Assembly (NCBI GenBank): GCA_963754265.1
Contig: CAVWFB010000003.1
Span: 62,001 to 126,000, forward strand
Source of the DNA: AC-32 sp963754265
GTDB taxonomy: Bacteria; Actinomycetota; Thermoleophilia; Gaiellales; Gaiellaceae
DNA length: 64,000 nucleotides
Reading direction: 5' to 3'
The position numbers were made by a program, and so were the translations under genes. Numbering within the stretch: position 1 is the first letter of the stretch; each line of letters opens with the position of its first letter. The notes beneath the pieces were generated by a model. The model was not told where the DNA came from and did no database searches. It saw only the letters and a list, made by a program, of their open reading frames with translations. Shown here in pieces: positions 8,568-16,113 of the stretch.

Positions 8568-9393
8568 CTCGGTCGACAGCGCGACCGCCGAGCTCGGAAA
8601 CGGCTCGGTCGCGCTCGCCGGCGGCACCGATCTCGTTCCGCTCCTGCGCGACCGGATCGTCGAGGCCGAGACGCTGGTCGAGCTGCGCCGAGTCGTACCG
8701 CGCGGGGTGCGCGAGGGCGGTAGCCGGATCGGTGCCGGAACGACGCTCGCAGAGCTCGAGTCCGACCACGAGATCCCGCAGGCACTCCGCGAGGCCTGCT
8801 CGCTGGCGGCCTCGCCGCAGCTGCGCTCGATGGGGACGATCGGGGGCAATCTGCTCCAGGCGACGCGCTGCTGGTACTGGCGGCTGAAGTTCCCGTGCTT
8901 TCTCCACGGCGGCAACCGCTGTCACGCGCGCCAGGGGGCACATCGCGAGCACGCCGTCTTCGGCAACGACCGCTGCGCCTCGGCCCACCCGTCCGATCCG
9001 GCCGCGGCGCTCCTCGCGCTCGGTGCGACGCTCCGAACCGACCGGCGCGAGCTACCGCTCGAGGAGCTCTACCGACTCCCGACCGAGGACGATCGGGACG
9101 TGACCGCGCTGGAGCCGGGAGAGTTGATCCTCGAGCTCGACGTCCCCAGGCCGGAGGCGAGCACGTACCTGAAGGCGATGGACCGGACGACGTTCTCCTT
9201 CCCGCTCGTCGGCGTCGGGGCCGCGCGCGGCTCGGACGGCGTCCGCCTCGCGCTCGCCGGAGTGGCGCCGATCCCCTGGCGACTCGACTCGCCCGAAGAC
9301 CTGGAGCGCGCGACGCCCCTTGAAGGGACCGCCTTCAAGGTCGACCTCGCGCGCCCGCTGATCCGCCGCGCGCTCGAGGCTGTCGGCGCCTAG
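8548..9393 (+). CDS. FAD-binding subunit of the molybdenum hydroxylase, with a probable [4Fe-4S] insert
   Basis: A 281-residue medium subunit. The VALAGGTDLVPLL and SMGTIGGNLLQA segments are the two FAD pyrophosphate-binding loops of this family. After them comes an insert with four spaced cysteines: CWYWR, FPCFLHGGNRC and NDRCASAHPSD. The same pattern holds an additional [4Fe-4S] cluster in 4-hydroxybenzoyl-CoA reductase beta and in PaoB-type aldehyde oxidoreductases, and is absent from ordinary xanthine dehydrogenases. The TTG start overlaps the large-subunit gene by 20 bases. Confidence 0.88.
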   Translation: MQLLRPDSVDSATAELGNGSVALAGGTDLVPLLRDRIVEAETLVELRRVVPRGVREGGSRIGAGTTLAELESDHEIPQALREACSLAASPQLRSMGTIGGNLLQATRCWYWRLKFPCFLHGGNRCHARQGAHREHAVFGNDRCASAHPSDPAAALLALGATLRTDRRELPLEELYRLPTEDDRDVTALEPGELILELDVPRPEASTYLKAMDRTTFSFPLVGVGAARGSDGVRLALAGVAPIPWRLDSPEDLERATPLEGTAFKVDLARPLIRRALEAVGA

Positions 9394-9397
9394 GCCC

Positions 9398-9916
9398 GTG
9401 GTCGCCTGCGTCGTGCTCGCGGCGGGAGCCTCGACGCGCTTTGGCTCACCCAAGCAGCGGCTCCTGGTCGAACCGGTGCTGGAGCGGGTGCGCCGCAGCT
9501 CCGTCGACGACGTCGTGGTCGTCCTCGGCGCCCACGAGCTCGTGCCGAGCGCACCCGCCGTGCGTTGTCCCGAGTGGGAGCGTGGTCCGGGTGCCTCGCT
9601 GCGCTGCGGGCTGAGCAGCCTTCCGCCCGAGGTCGAGGCAGCGGTGGTCGTGCTCGCCGACGGGCCGGACCTTGCGCCGGAGGCAATCGACCGCGTGATC
9701 GAGGCCTGGCGAGGAGGCTCGGAGCCCGTCGTCGCGGCGACCTACGGCGGCATCCGCCTCCATCCTGTGCTGGTCGCCCGCGAGGTGTGGGAGGAGATCC
9801 CCGACGAGGGAGCGAAGACCCTCGACGCCGTCCTCGTTGCCTGCGACGATCTAGGACCTCCAGGGGACGTCGATTTCGCCGATGAGGTGCCCGAGAGACT
9901 GAATCCGTGGAGCTAG
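9398..9916 (+). CDS. mocA: molybdenum cofactor cytidylyltransferase (MocA-like)
   Basis: A 172-residue nucleotidyltransferase that would add CMP to molybdopterin, giving the cofactor used by the hydroxylase encoded just upstream. It starts with VVLAAGASTRFGSPKQ, the signature nucleotide-binding loop of MobA/MocA/IspD-like enzymes. It continues with RGPGASLRCGL and LADGPDLAPE, where the family usually has ADQP or ADMP; the second acidic substitution DGPD is slightly unusual. It is somewhat shorter than the usual 190-200 residues. The GTG start lies 4 bp after the FAD-subunit gene. Confidence 0.85.
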   Translation: MVACVVLAAGASTRFGSPKQRLLVEPVLERVRRSSVDDVVVVLGAHELVPSAPAVRCPEWERGPGASLRCGLSSLPPEVEAAVVVLADGPDLAPEAIDRVIEAWRGGSEPVVAATYGGIRLHPVLVAREVWEEIPDEGAKTLDAVLVACDDLGPPGDVDFADEVPERLNPWS

Positions 9917-10593
9917 CCAGACCACTAGAAGCCGCCCCCGCCGAGAAGAGCCCGGCGCTGACCGCCCTGCGTCTTCAGCGCAAGCTGACGGTCGAGCAGG
10001 CGGCGAAGCGGTCGGCGCTCTGGCCCGAGCAGGTGGAGTGGCTCGAGGAGGGCCGGCTCTATCGCTTCCCCGGCTACGAGGCCGCGGTAATGGCGCTGCT
10101 CCGCTATGCGACCGCGCTCGGGATCGACCACCGCGAGGCGCGCAAGCTCTCGGGAATGCCGGTCGAGCCGCCGGCGCCGCGTGCATTCGGCCGTTGGATC
10201 GCGGCGGGCGCCGCCGCGGTGCTCGTCGCCGTCGCCTCGCTCGCGCTCGTGCTCGCCTTCGGCCGCGGGGGCACCTCGGCCGCCGAGCGGCAGGCCGCGT
10301 CGCTGACCCCGCCGTGGAACGTGGCCGTCGACGTCCTGAACGGCGGTGGCGACATCAACTACACCCGCCGGGTCGCGAGCCGCGTCGGCTCCTTCGGCTA
10401 CCGGATCCAGCACGTCACGAAGGCGAACCGGTTCGACTACAAGGCGACTGCGGTCTACTTCGAACCCGGTGGCGCGGCCCTCGCCCAGAGGCTCGCAACC
10501 CAGATCGGCTGCGGGAAAACGAGCCCGCTTCCCGGTGGCAACAACCCTCGCCGCCTCGTCGTGATCGTAGGCCCGGCCCGCGCGACCTGCTAG
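9907..10593 (+). CDS. membrane-anchored helix-turn-helix protein with C-terminal LytR_C-like domain
   Basis: The 228-residue protein has three parts. Residues about 15-85 form a RodZ-like helix-turn-helix (LTVEQAAKRSALWPEQVEWLE), about 98-120 a single transmembrane helix, and about 135-225 an extracytoplasmic domain (VAVDVLNGGG...TRRVASRVGSFGYRI) of the LytR_C type found on wall-linked proteins. It starts 10 bases inside mocA and precedes a wall peptidase gene. This suggests a switch from the molybdenum operon to cell-envelope functions. No specific role can be assigned. Confidence 0.7.
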   Translation: MELARPLEAAPAEKSPALTALRLQRKLTVEQAAKRSALWPEQVEWLEEGRLYRFPGYEAAVMALLRYATALGIDHREARKLSGMPVEPPAPRAFGRWIAAGAAAVLVAVASLALVLAFGRGGTSAAERQAASLTPPWNVAVDVLNGGGDINYTRRVASRVGSFGYRIQHVTKANRFDYKATAVYFEPGGAALAQRLATQIGCGKTSPLPGGNNPRRLVVIVGPARATC

Positions 10594-10608
10594 TAGTTCC
10601 CGCTTCTC

Positions 10609-11151
10609 GTGCTGGCCCTGCTCCTCGCCCTAGCCCTTGCGCGCGCGCCGTTGGTCGCCCAACCGGCCGGCCCCGCGTGGTCAGCCTGGCCCGCCAGCGG
10701 GACGGTGACCTCGCCGTTCGGCTATGACGCCGGGCGGCGGCACCCGGGAATCGACATCGGCATCCTCCGCTCGCTTGCCGTGCGGTCGGCCGAGCGCGGC
10801 CGCGTGGTCGCCGTCGGCGAGCGCTACGGGTACGAGGGCTACGGCAACGTCGTCCAGGTCGCGGTCGGCGACGGCTACACGGCGCTCTACGCCCACCTCT
10901 CGGGCTGGCGCGTCAGGGTCGGTCAGATGGTCGAGGCCGGCCAGCGGATCGGAACGGCCGGCTGCACGGGCTCGTGCACTGGCACCCACCTGCACTTCGA
11001 GCTGCGATTCAACGGCCGGGCCGTCGACCCGCTGAGGTTCCGTCAGAACAGCGGCGTTCGCAGGTCGGCGAGCTTCCGCTTCAGATCCGGCGGCATCTCC
11101 TCGGAGACCGCGTTGCGGACGAACCGCCGCAGCTCGGCCTCGAACCGGTAG
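10609..11151 (+). CDS. secreted M23 (LytM) family peptidase
   Basis: A 180-residue protein with an N-terminal hydrophobic signal peptide (about residues 1-17) and one M23 domain. The domain has the zinc-binding GRRHPGIDIG (H and D) and GTHLHFELR (HxH) motifs of peptidoglycan endopeptidases. The domain ends at VDPLRF, where relatives usually stop. Here the frame runs on for about 35 residues antisense to the anti-sigma gene, giving a basic, serine-rich tail that looks like incidental read-through. Gly-Gly or D-Ala cross-link cleavage is the family activity; the exact bond is unknown. Confidence 0.85.
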   Translation: MLALLLALALARAPLVAQPAGPAWSAWPASGTVTSPFGYDAGRRHPGIDIGILRSLAVRSAERGRVVAVGERYGYEGYGNVVQVAVGDGYTALYAHLSGWRVRVGQMVEAGQRIGTAGCTGSCTGTHLHFELRFNGRAVDPLRFRQNSGVRRSASFRFRSGGISSETALRTNRRSSASNR

Positions 11152-11288
11152 CGCTTCCTGCAGTAGCTGCACCCGTCGAGGTGGACCTCCGCCTCCGCGC
11201 GCTCGGCGTCGGTGAGGTCACGATCGAGGTAGGGCTGAAGCATCTCCTCGCACTTCGCGCACGGGTCGGCCTCGAGCCCCGGAGCCAT
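11043..11288 (-). CDS. RsrA-like zinc-binding redox anti-sigma factor
   Basis: An 81-residue anti-sigma factor with the ZAS-type motif HLDGCSYC (H36-x3-C40-x2-C43) and additional cysteines in DPCAKC near the start. In RsrA of Streptomyces, disulfide formation in the equivalent site releases zinc and frees SigR. The start codon overlaps the stop of the sigma gene (TGATG), so translation is coupled. The last 109 bases are antisense to the end of the M23 peptidase gene. Redox sensing is by homology and is supported by the promoter found upstream. Confidence 0.88.
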   Translation of the reverse strand: MAPGLEADPCAKCEEMLQPYLDRDLTDAERAEAEVHLDGCSYCRKRYRFEAELRRFVRNAVSEEMPPDLKRKLADLRTPLF

Positions 11289-11875
11289 CAGGCGCTGACC
11301 GCCTGCTCGGCGAGCTGGCTCTTGAGGATGCGACGCCCCCGGTGCAGCCTCGACATGACGGTGCCGATCGGAATCTCCAGGATCTGCGCCGCGTCGGCGT
11401 AGCTGAAGTCGCCGATGTCGACGAGCAGGATCACGTCGCGGAAGTCGTGGGGAACCTCCGAGAGCGCCGAGACGACGTCGTCCTGCGAGAGCCGCTCGTC
11501 CACGCGCTCCTGCTCGATGTTCGACTCGCGGCCGGCCTCCTCGAGCTTGTTGTAGAGGAAGTAGTCGCCTTCCTCGAGCGGCTGCATGTCCGGGGAGCGC
11601 TGCTGTCGGCGGCCGCGGTCGATGTTCAGGTTCGTGAGGATCCGAAGCAGCCACGCGCGCAGGTTCGTGCCCGGCTGGAACGAGCGCCAGGCCCTGAAAG
11701 CGCGCGAATACGTCTCCTGCATCAAATCCTCCGCCTCTTCTCGGGTGGACACGAGCCTCCTGGCGACCCGGTAGACCTGATCCGCCAGTTCGAGGGCTTC
11801 CTCCTCGAAATGGACTCGGTCACGGGCCTCCTCAGCTAGCTTCCTCGGCTCCGCTTCGGGAGTGGTCTCGCCCAT
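11288..11875 (-). CDS. ECF RNA polymerase sigma factor, SigR/SigH-like
   Basis: A 195-residue ECF sigma factor. Region 2 is seen in EEAEDLMQETYSRAFRAW and NLRAWLLRILTNLNID. Region 4 is seen in VPHDFRDVILLVDIGDFSY and the recognition helix IPIGTVMSRLHRGRR. The NLNIDRGRRQQRSP linker is typical of the SigR/SigH (ECF12) group, which directs the thiol-stress response in actinobacteria. I chose the ATG (MGETTPEA) preceded by AGGGTGG; longer frames antisense to the next gene are not convincing. A SigR-type promoter sits 35-62 bp upstream, which implies autoregulation. Confidence 0.92.
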   Translation of the reverse strand: MGETTPEAEPRKLAEEARDRVHFEEEALELADQVYRVARRLVSTREEAEDLMQETYSRAFRAWRSFQPGTNLRAWLLRILTNLNIDRGRRQQRSPDMQPLEEGDYFLYNKLEEAGRESNIEQERVDERLSQDDVVSALSEVPHDFRDVILLVDIGDFSYADAAQILEIPIGTVMSRLHRGRRILKSQLAEQAVSA

Positions 11876-11909
11876 CGCGGCCACCCTAGCAATTGCCGGT
11901 TTTACGCTG

Positions 11910-11937
11910 AAACGCGCGCAAGCACCCCTCCATTCCC
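11910..11937 (-). promoter_or_regulatory. SigR-type autoregulatory promoter
   Basis: On the minus strand GGGAAT (11937-11932) is followed by exactly 18 bases and then GTTT (11913-11910). This is the known consensus for SigR/SigH-type factors (GGAAT-N18-GTT). It stands directly upstream of the sigma gene and would give a leader of roughly 30 nucleotides. Confidence 0.78.
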
Positions 11938-11974
11938 GTTTACTTCGAGCGACACGGAGACACAGAGGAGGAAC

Positions 11975-12406
11975 ATGGAGGGCTACCAGGTCATCACCAG
12001 CGAGGACGAGGTGCTCGGCGAGGTCGTCAAGGCCGACCCGGATTTCATGATCGTCGAGCACAAGCATCTGCTGAAGGAGCACCATTACGCCGTCCCGACG
12101 GCGTTCGCCCACGCCGACGATTCGGAGCACGTCGTCCGCCTGTCGATCTCGAAGCAGCTGATCGAGCAGGCGCCCGAGGTCAAGGACGGCGAGTTCGACC
12201 GAGAGGCGATCGCCATCCACTACGGCCTGGTGGACGCGCCGAGCGACATCGACCCGGATGACCCGGAGTCGACCGAGGAGGCCGACGACCTACGGGCGGG
12301 CCGTGAGCCCGCTGCCGAGCGGCGCGCCAGGATGCTGAGACACGAGGAGTCGTCCGGTCCACGGGGCCGCCAGATCATCCCGAGCGACTCGCACGAAGGG
12401 CCCTAG
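11975..12406 (+). CDS. PRC-barrel/DUF2171-like small cytoplasmic protein
   Basis: A 143-residue acidic protein. The first 60 residues (DEVLGEVVKADPDFMIVEH and the following HYAVPTAFAHADD) look like a PRC-barrel or DUF2171 sheet domain; the rest is charged and probably unstructured. A good GAGGAGG ribosome-binding site precedes the ATG. It is divergent from the SigR-like gene and shares its upstream region, but no second SigR-type site is obvious on its strand. Its stop shares CTAG with the convergent HMA gene. Function is unknown. Confidence 0.65.
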   Translation: MEGYQVITSEDEVLGEVVKADPDFMIVEHKHLLKEHHYAVPTAFAHADDSEHVVRLSISKQLIEQAPEVKDGEFDREAIAIHYGLVDAPSDIDPDDPESTEEADDLRAGREPAAERRARMLRHEESSGPRGRQIIPSDSHEGP

Positions 12407-12621
12407 ACCGGCTCGAGCGGCCGGAACCCTGCTTTGGCCATCGCCGCGAGGATCGAGTCGCGGTCGGTTCGCTCGTCGTCCCACTCGAGCTGGACCTGAC
12501 CCATCAGGTTGGCGTTGGCGAACTCGAGCCCGTCGTGGCCGCGCAACGCTCCGGCGAGCCTTCCGACGCAGCGCTCGCAGCGGATGCCGCTGATCTGGAT
12601 GGTCTCCGACCGGGTCGCCAT
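12403..12621 (-). CDS. heavy-metal-associated (HMA) domain protein, copper-chaperone-like
   Basis: A 72-residue single-domain protein with the HMA fold pattern and the metal-binding GIRCERCV (CxxC) loop at residues about 12-19, as in CopZ-type copper chaperones. No copper ATPase is nearby. The GCS2-type ligase gene ends directly upstream (0 bp), so the two are co-transcribed. Metal identity cannot be told; a thiol-linked role with the ligase is conceivable but speculative. Confidence 0.82.
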   Translation of the reverse strand: MATRSETIQISGIRCERCVGRLAGALRGHDGLEFANANLMGQVQLEWDDERTDRDSILAAMAKAGFRPLEPV

Positions 12622-13722
12622 CTAGGCCGATCGTAGCGTTCGCTCGGCGACGTCTGCGGCAACCGCCTTCAGGCCTTCCGTGCGGCCGATCTCGAGCTGC
12701 CGGTCGCCCTCGCAGCGTGAGGGGCTCAAGGCCGAGAGCAGCTCCTCGGTGCCGAGCTCGCGCACCGCGGGCTCGACCAGCTCGAGCAGCTCGGTCGTCA
12801 GTTCCGGCACCGTGGCGAGGCGGTCGCCCTTCGGGTGGACGAGCTCTGCACGGGGGCCGAAACGGAGCGCTGCCCAACGGTTCTGCGCGTAGTCGCCGCG
12901 ATCCGCGGGGGCGGGCGGAGGGCCCTCGACGGAGGTCTTGCAGAGCGCCTGGAGCAGCGCGGTGAACGCGCCCGAGAGCTCAACCGCGGTCGGCTGGTCG
13001 GGAGCGCGGATCTCCAGGGTCCCGAACTTCGGGTGCGGACGCGCATCCCACCAGAACCGCGTGTAGCCGTCGGCGAGCCCGAGTCGCACGTAGCGCTCGA
13101 CGAACGCCTCCCAGTTCGCGTACGAGGCGAAGACCGGCGGCGCCGCCGCGCGAGGCAGCTGCGCCAGCACCTCCGCCCGCGCGGACGCGAGACCGGTCTC
13201 CTCGCCGACGAGGTAGGGCGAGTTGGCCGAGAGCGCGAGCAGGAGCGGGAGCCAGGGCAGGACGCCTTCGAGCGCCCGCATGCACTCCTCGGGGCCGGGC
13301 ATCCCGATGTGGACGTGCAGCCCGCAGACGGCCTGCCGCCGCGCGGAGATGCCGGCGTACTCGACGAACTGGCGGTACCGCTTGTCGGGAGCGATGTCCT
13401 GCTGCTCGGGGATGCTGAACGGATGGGTGCCGGCGGCGGCGACGCGCAGGCCGTTCTCGCGGGCGGCCTCGGCAGCCGCTCGTCGTAGCTCACGAACCGC
13501 GGCAAGCGCCTGCTGCGGTGAGTCGCAGACGTCGGTCGCGAGCTCGACCATCGAGGCGAGCAGCTCCATCTTGAGCACGCCCGGCAGCTGACGGCCCTCC
13601 GCCCACTCGACGAGCGCCTCGACGCTCGACGACAGGGCGTACGTCTCGGCGTCGAGGATCATCGCCTCCTCCTCGAGCCCGAGCGACCAGGGAGCACTTT
13701 CTCCGAAATGCTGCTCGATCAA
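12622..13722 (-). CDS. glutamate-cysteine ligase family 2 (YbdK-type carboxylate-amine ligase)
   Basis: A 366-residue ATP-dependent ligase of the GCS2/YbdK family. It shows the opening LGLEEEAMILD, the VELATDVC and AAGTHPFS segments, CGLHVHIGMP (the substrate/metal region) and the late RFWWDARPHPKFGTLEIRA. Relatives make gamma-glutamylcysteine weakly or act on other amino acids. EgtA of ergothioneine synthesis belongs to the broader group, but no egtBCD genes are near. The start is TTG. The neighbours are stress-type ECF systems, which would fit a thiol function. Confidence 0.82.
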   Translation of the reverse strand: MIEQHFGESAPWSLGLEEEAMILDAETYALSSSVEALVEWAEGRQLPGVLKMELLASMVELATDVCDSPQQALAAVRELRRAAAEAARENGLRVAAAGTHPFSIPEQQDIAPDKRYRQFVEYAGISARRQAVCGLHVHIGMPGPEECMRALEGVLPWLPLLLALSANSPYLVGEETGLASARAEVLAQLPRAAAPPVFASYANWEAFVERYVRLGLADGYTRFWWDARPHPKFGTLEIRAPDQPTAVELSGAFTALLQALCKTSVEGPPPAPADRGDYAQNRWAALRFGPRAELVHPKGDRLATVPELTTELLELVEPAVRELGTEELLSALSPSRCEGDRQLEIGRTEGLKAVAADVAERTLRSA

Positions 13723-13745
13723 GCCGCGTAACGTACCGGCAGGGC

Positions 13746-14006
13746 TCAGGAGGAGCGCCAGCCGCGGAAGGCGTCGAGCAGCTCCCGCTCGGCGCCGGCA
13801 GGTAACGCCCCCACAGGCAGGTTCCCCAGCATCTTGACCGTCGTTCGCATCTGCTCGAGGTAGACGCTGCAGCCGTCACACCTCGAGATGTGGGCCTCGA
13901 AGCGAAAATGCGCCTCAGGGGAGAGCGCACCCTCGAGATAGTCGGTCACGAGCTCCACGAGCTCCTGGCAGCTCAGCTGCGTGGTCTGGTCGGCCTGGTC
14001 GGTCAT
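13746..14006 (-). CDS. zinc-finger anti-sigma factor
   Basis: An 86-residue protein with the putative zinc-finger anti-sigma motif HISRCDGC (HxxxCxxC) at about residues 39-46 and an upstream cysteine in LSCQEL. There is no transmembrane segment, so it would act as a soluble partner of the ECF factor encoded just upstream; the ATG overlaps that gene's stop (ATGA). The GCS2 ligase gene begins 23 bp further on. Confidence 0.85.
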   Translation of the reverse strand: MTDQADQTTQLSCQELVELVTDYLEGALSPEAHFRFEAHISRCDGCSVYLEQMRTTVKMLGNLPVGALPAGAERELLDAFRGWRSS

Positions 14007-14638
14007 TCGCTGTCACCGAGGTAGGACTCGAGCGCTCGCCGCACCTTCGAGCGGGCGCGATGGAGCAGTACCCGTTGATTGGTCTCGCTGAGCTCGAGAG
14101 CGTTACGTACCTCCTCGCTGCTCCAGCCCTCGATGTCGCGCAACGAGATCACCGCCCGCTGGTTCGCGGGCAGCGCCTCGATCGCCTCCTCGATCACCGC
14201 CTGCGTCTCGGCCGAGATCAGCGCGTCCTCCGGCCAGGGCGAGGGCCGCGCCGCCCAGTGGCCCGGCCAGCGCGGGTGCTCCGGGTCGAGGAAGCGGTCG
14301 GCGTCGACCGCCGCCTCTGGCACGCGACCCGGGTCCTGCAGCGCCGAGAACGGAAGCGTGCGGCCGTCCCGCTGGGCCCGCGTCTTGGCGATGTTCGTCA
14401 GGATCCGGAAGATCCACGTTCGCAGCGAGGAGCGGCCCTCGAAGCGATCTAGCCCCTTGAGCACGCCGAGCCACGTCTCCTGCGCCACCTCTTCCGCGAC
14501 TGCCTGCGTCGGGACGTAGATCCGCGCCACGCGCACCAGCGAAGGCTGGTACTCGCGGACGAGCTGGGCGAAGGCGTCCTCGTCCCCCGCGCGCAGCGCC
14601 TCGAGGAGCTCTGACTCGGCTGCCCCTGCCAGTGCCAC
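14003..14638 (-). CDS. ECF RNA polymerase sigma factor (second pair)
   Basis: A 211-residue ECF sigma factor with region 2 (QAVAEEVAQETWLGVLKGL, RTWIFRILTNIAKTRA) and region 4 (LPANQRAVISLRDIEGWSS, then LSETNQRVLLHRARSKVR). A linker of about 50 residues rich in Pro/Trp between the regions is longer than usual. I chose the GTG giving VALAGAAES; the long upstream frame runs into the divergent oxidoreductase gene. Translation is coupled to the zinc-finger anti-sigma gene. No promoter matching a known ECF consensus is evident. Confidence 0.87.
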   Translation of the reverse strand: MALAGAAESELLEALRAGDEDAFAQLVREYQPSLVRVARIYVPTQAVAEEVAQETWLGVLKGLDRFEGRSSLRTWIFRILTNIAKTRAQRDGRTLPFSALQDPGRVPEAAVDADRFLDPEHPRWPGHWAARPSPWPEDALISAETQAVIEEAIEALPANQRAVISLRDIEGWSSEEVRNALELSETNQRVLLHRARSKVRRALESYLGDSE

Positions 14639-14699
14639 GCGGCGACTGTAACGAAGGGCGTTCTCGCGACACAATCGAGGACCACGGAGAGGAGGCGCG

Positions 14700-16103
14700 A
14701 TGAGTGACCGGTTCGACCTGATCGTGATCGGAGGAGGATCAGCGGCGCGCGACGGAGCCAACATGGCCGCTCACGAGCACGGCGCACGCGTCGCGCTGAT
14801 CGAGAAGGAACGCTGGGGCGGTAGCTGCCCGAACGTGGCGTGCACGCCGACGAAGGCCTATGTGGTCGCGTCCGAGCTGACGCACGACGTGAATGCCCTC
14901 GCGCCGAGGATCGGGGTCGAGGCCGGGCCGGCAACGGTCGACATGGCACGCCTGTACGCCTGGAAGGAGTCGCTGAAGAAGCCGCAGGAGAGGTGGGTCG
15001 AAGACCTACGGGACCAGGGGTTCACTCCCTACACCGACGAGGCGACGCTCGTCGACGCACACACGGTCCGGGTCGGCGACGTCGAGCTCGAAGCGGACCG
15101 GATCCTGATCGCCACCGGCTCACGAACGGCGGTCCCGCCAATCGGAGGGATCGACGAGGTGGGCTGGATCGACCACATCTCGGCCCTCGAGCTCCAGGAG
15201 CTGCCCCCGTCGGTACTGGTGGTAGGCGCGGGCGCGGTCGGCCTCGAGTTCGGCCAGATCTTCTCGCGCCTCGGCTCGAAAGTGACGATCGTGGACGCGG
15301 CCGACCGGATCTGTCCCGCCTCCGATGCCCAGGCCTCCGCCACGCTCGCGGCCACGCTCGAGGAGGAGGGGATCGACATCGCCGTGTCCGTGTTCGTCAA
15401 GAGCGTGCGCAGGGACGGCGACGAGATCGTCGCGTCGATCGCGCCGCGCGACGGCTCGGACGAGTACGAGCTGCGCGCGACGCAGATCCTGCTCGCCTCG
15501 GGGCGCGTGGCCAACATCGAGGACTTGAACCTCGAGGGGGTCGGCGTCGAGACCTCGAAGGCGGGCATCGCGGTCGACGAGCACCTTCGCACCTCGGTTC
15601 CCGGGATCTGGGCGGCGGGCGACGTGAACGCGGTCGCGCAGTTCACGCCGATCGCGCAGTACCAGGCGCGGGTGGCGGTGGAGGACATGTTCGGCGAGGA
15701 CGCCCCGGCCGCGGACTACTCGGTGCTGCCGACGGCGATCTTCACCGACCCCGAGCTCGCGGGGGTGGGGCTGACCGAGGAGCAGGCGAAGGAGGAGGGC
15801 TACGATTTCGAGGCGGTCACGAACGAGTACGTGCGCCGCTTCTCGTACATCGACGCCAAGCACGGGCTCTTCAAGATCGTCTTCGACCGAGCGGATCGGC
15901 GCGTGCTCGGCCTGCACGTCGTCTCCCGGAGCGCGAGCGACGTCGTCCAGGGGTTCTCGTTGGGAGTACGCCTGGGCGCGACCGTGGACGACCTGGCGGC
16001 AATGCACCACGTCTTCCCCACCTTCGGCGAGGGAGTCAAGGCGGCGGCGGAGCGGGCCACAGCCGCGGCTGTGCCGGCATGGACGCGCAGCGTCATGGGG
16101 TAG
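14700..16103 (+). CDS. FAD-dependent pyridine nucleotide-disulfide oxidoreductase (MerA/lipoamide dehydrogenase-like)
   Basis: The 467-residue class I flavoprotein disulfide reductase shows FAD-binding LIVIGGGSAARDGA, the redox-active GGSCPNVACTPTK (two Cys four residues apart), NAD(P)-binding VLVVGAGAVGLEFG and the second FAD loop GIWAAGDVN. The C-terminal dimer segment reads HHVFPTFGEGVK, so the catalytic His of lipoamide and glutathione reductases (HPT) is Phe, as in MerA-type enzymes. It lacks the NmerA domain and the terminal Cys pair of true mercuric reductase. A strong GAGAGGAGG site precedes the ATG. Substrate unknown. Confidence 0.85.
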   Translation: MSDRFDLIVIGGGSAARDGANMAAHEHGARVALIEKERWGGSCPNVACTPTKAYVVASELTHDVNALAPRIGVEAGPATVDMARLYAWKESLKKPQERWVEDLRDQGFTPYTDEATLVDAHTVRVGDVELEADRILIATGSRTAVPPIGGIDEVGWIDHISALELQELPPSVLVVGAGAVGLEFGQIFSRLGSKVTIVDAADRICPASDAQASATLAATLEEEGIDIAVSVFVKSVRRDGDEIVASIAPRDGSDEYELRATQILLASGRVANIEDLNLEGVGVETSKAGIAVDEHLRTSVPGIWAAGDVNAVAQFTPIAQYQARVAVEDMFGEDAPAADYSVLPTAIFTDPELAGVGLTEEQAKEEGYDFEAVTNEYVRRFSYIDAKHGLFKIVFDRADRRVLGLHVVSRSASDVVQGFSLGVRLGATVDDLAAMHHVFPTFGEGVKAAAERATAAAVPAWTRSVMG

Positions 16104-16113
16104 GGGCACTTGT

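Noticed and set aside
6276..8915. An 879-codon open frame on the minus strand
   Set aside because: It is antisense to the molybdenum hydroxylase subunits, which carry clear catalytic motifs. Its product is Arg/Val-rich without family features, as expected from GC-rich shadow frames.
5881..9393. Aerobic CO dehydrogenase (coxSLM)
   Set aside because: The large subunit lacks the CSFR active-site loop of form I CoxL, and the FAD subunit has a cysteine insert typical of other hydroxylases.
14639..14699. An ECF-type promoter for the second sigma gene
   Set aside because: A GAAC and a GTC occur upstream but only 13 bases apart, outside the usual ECF spacing.
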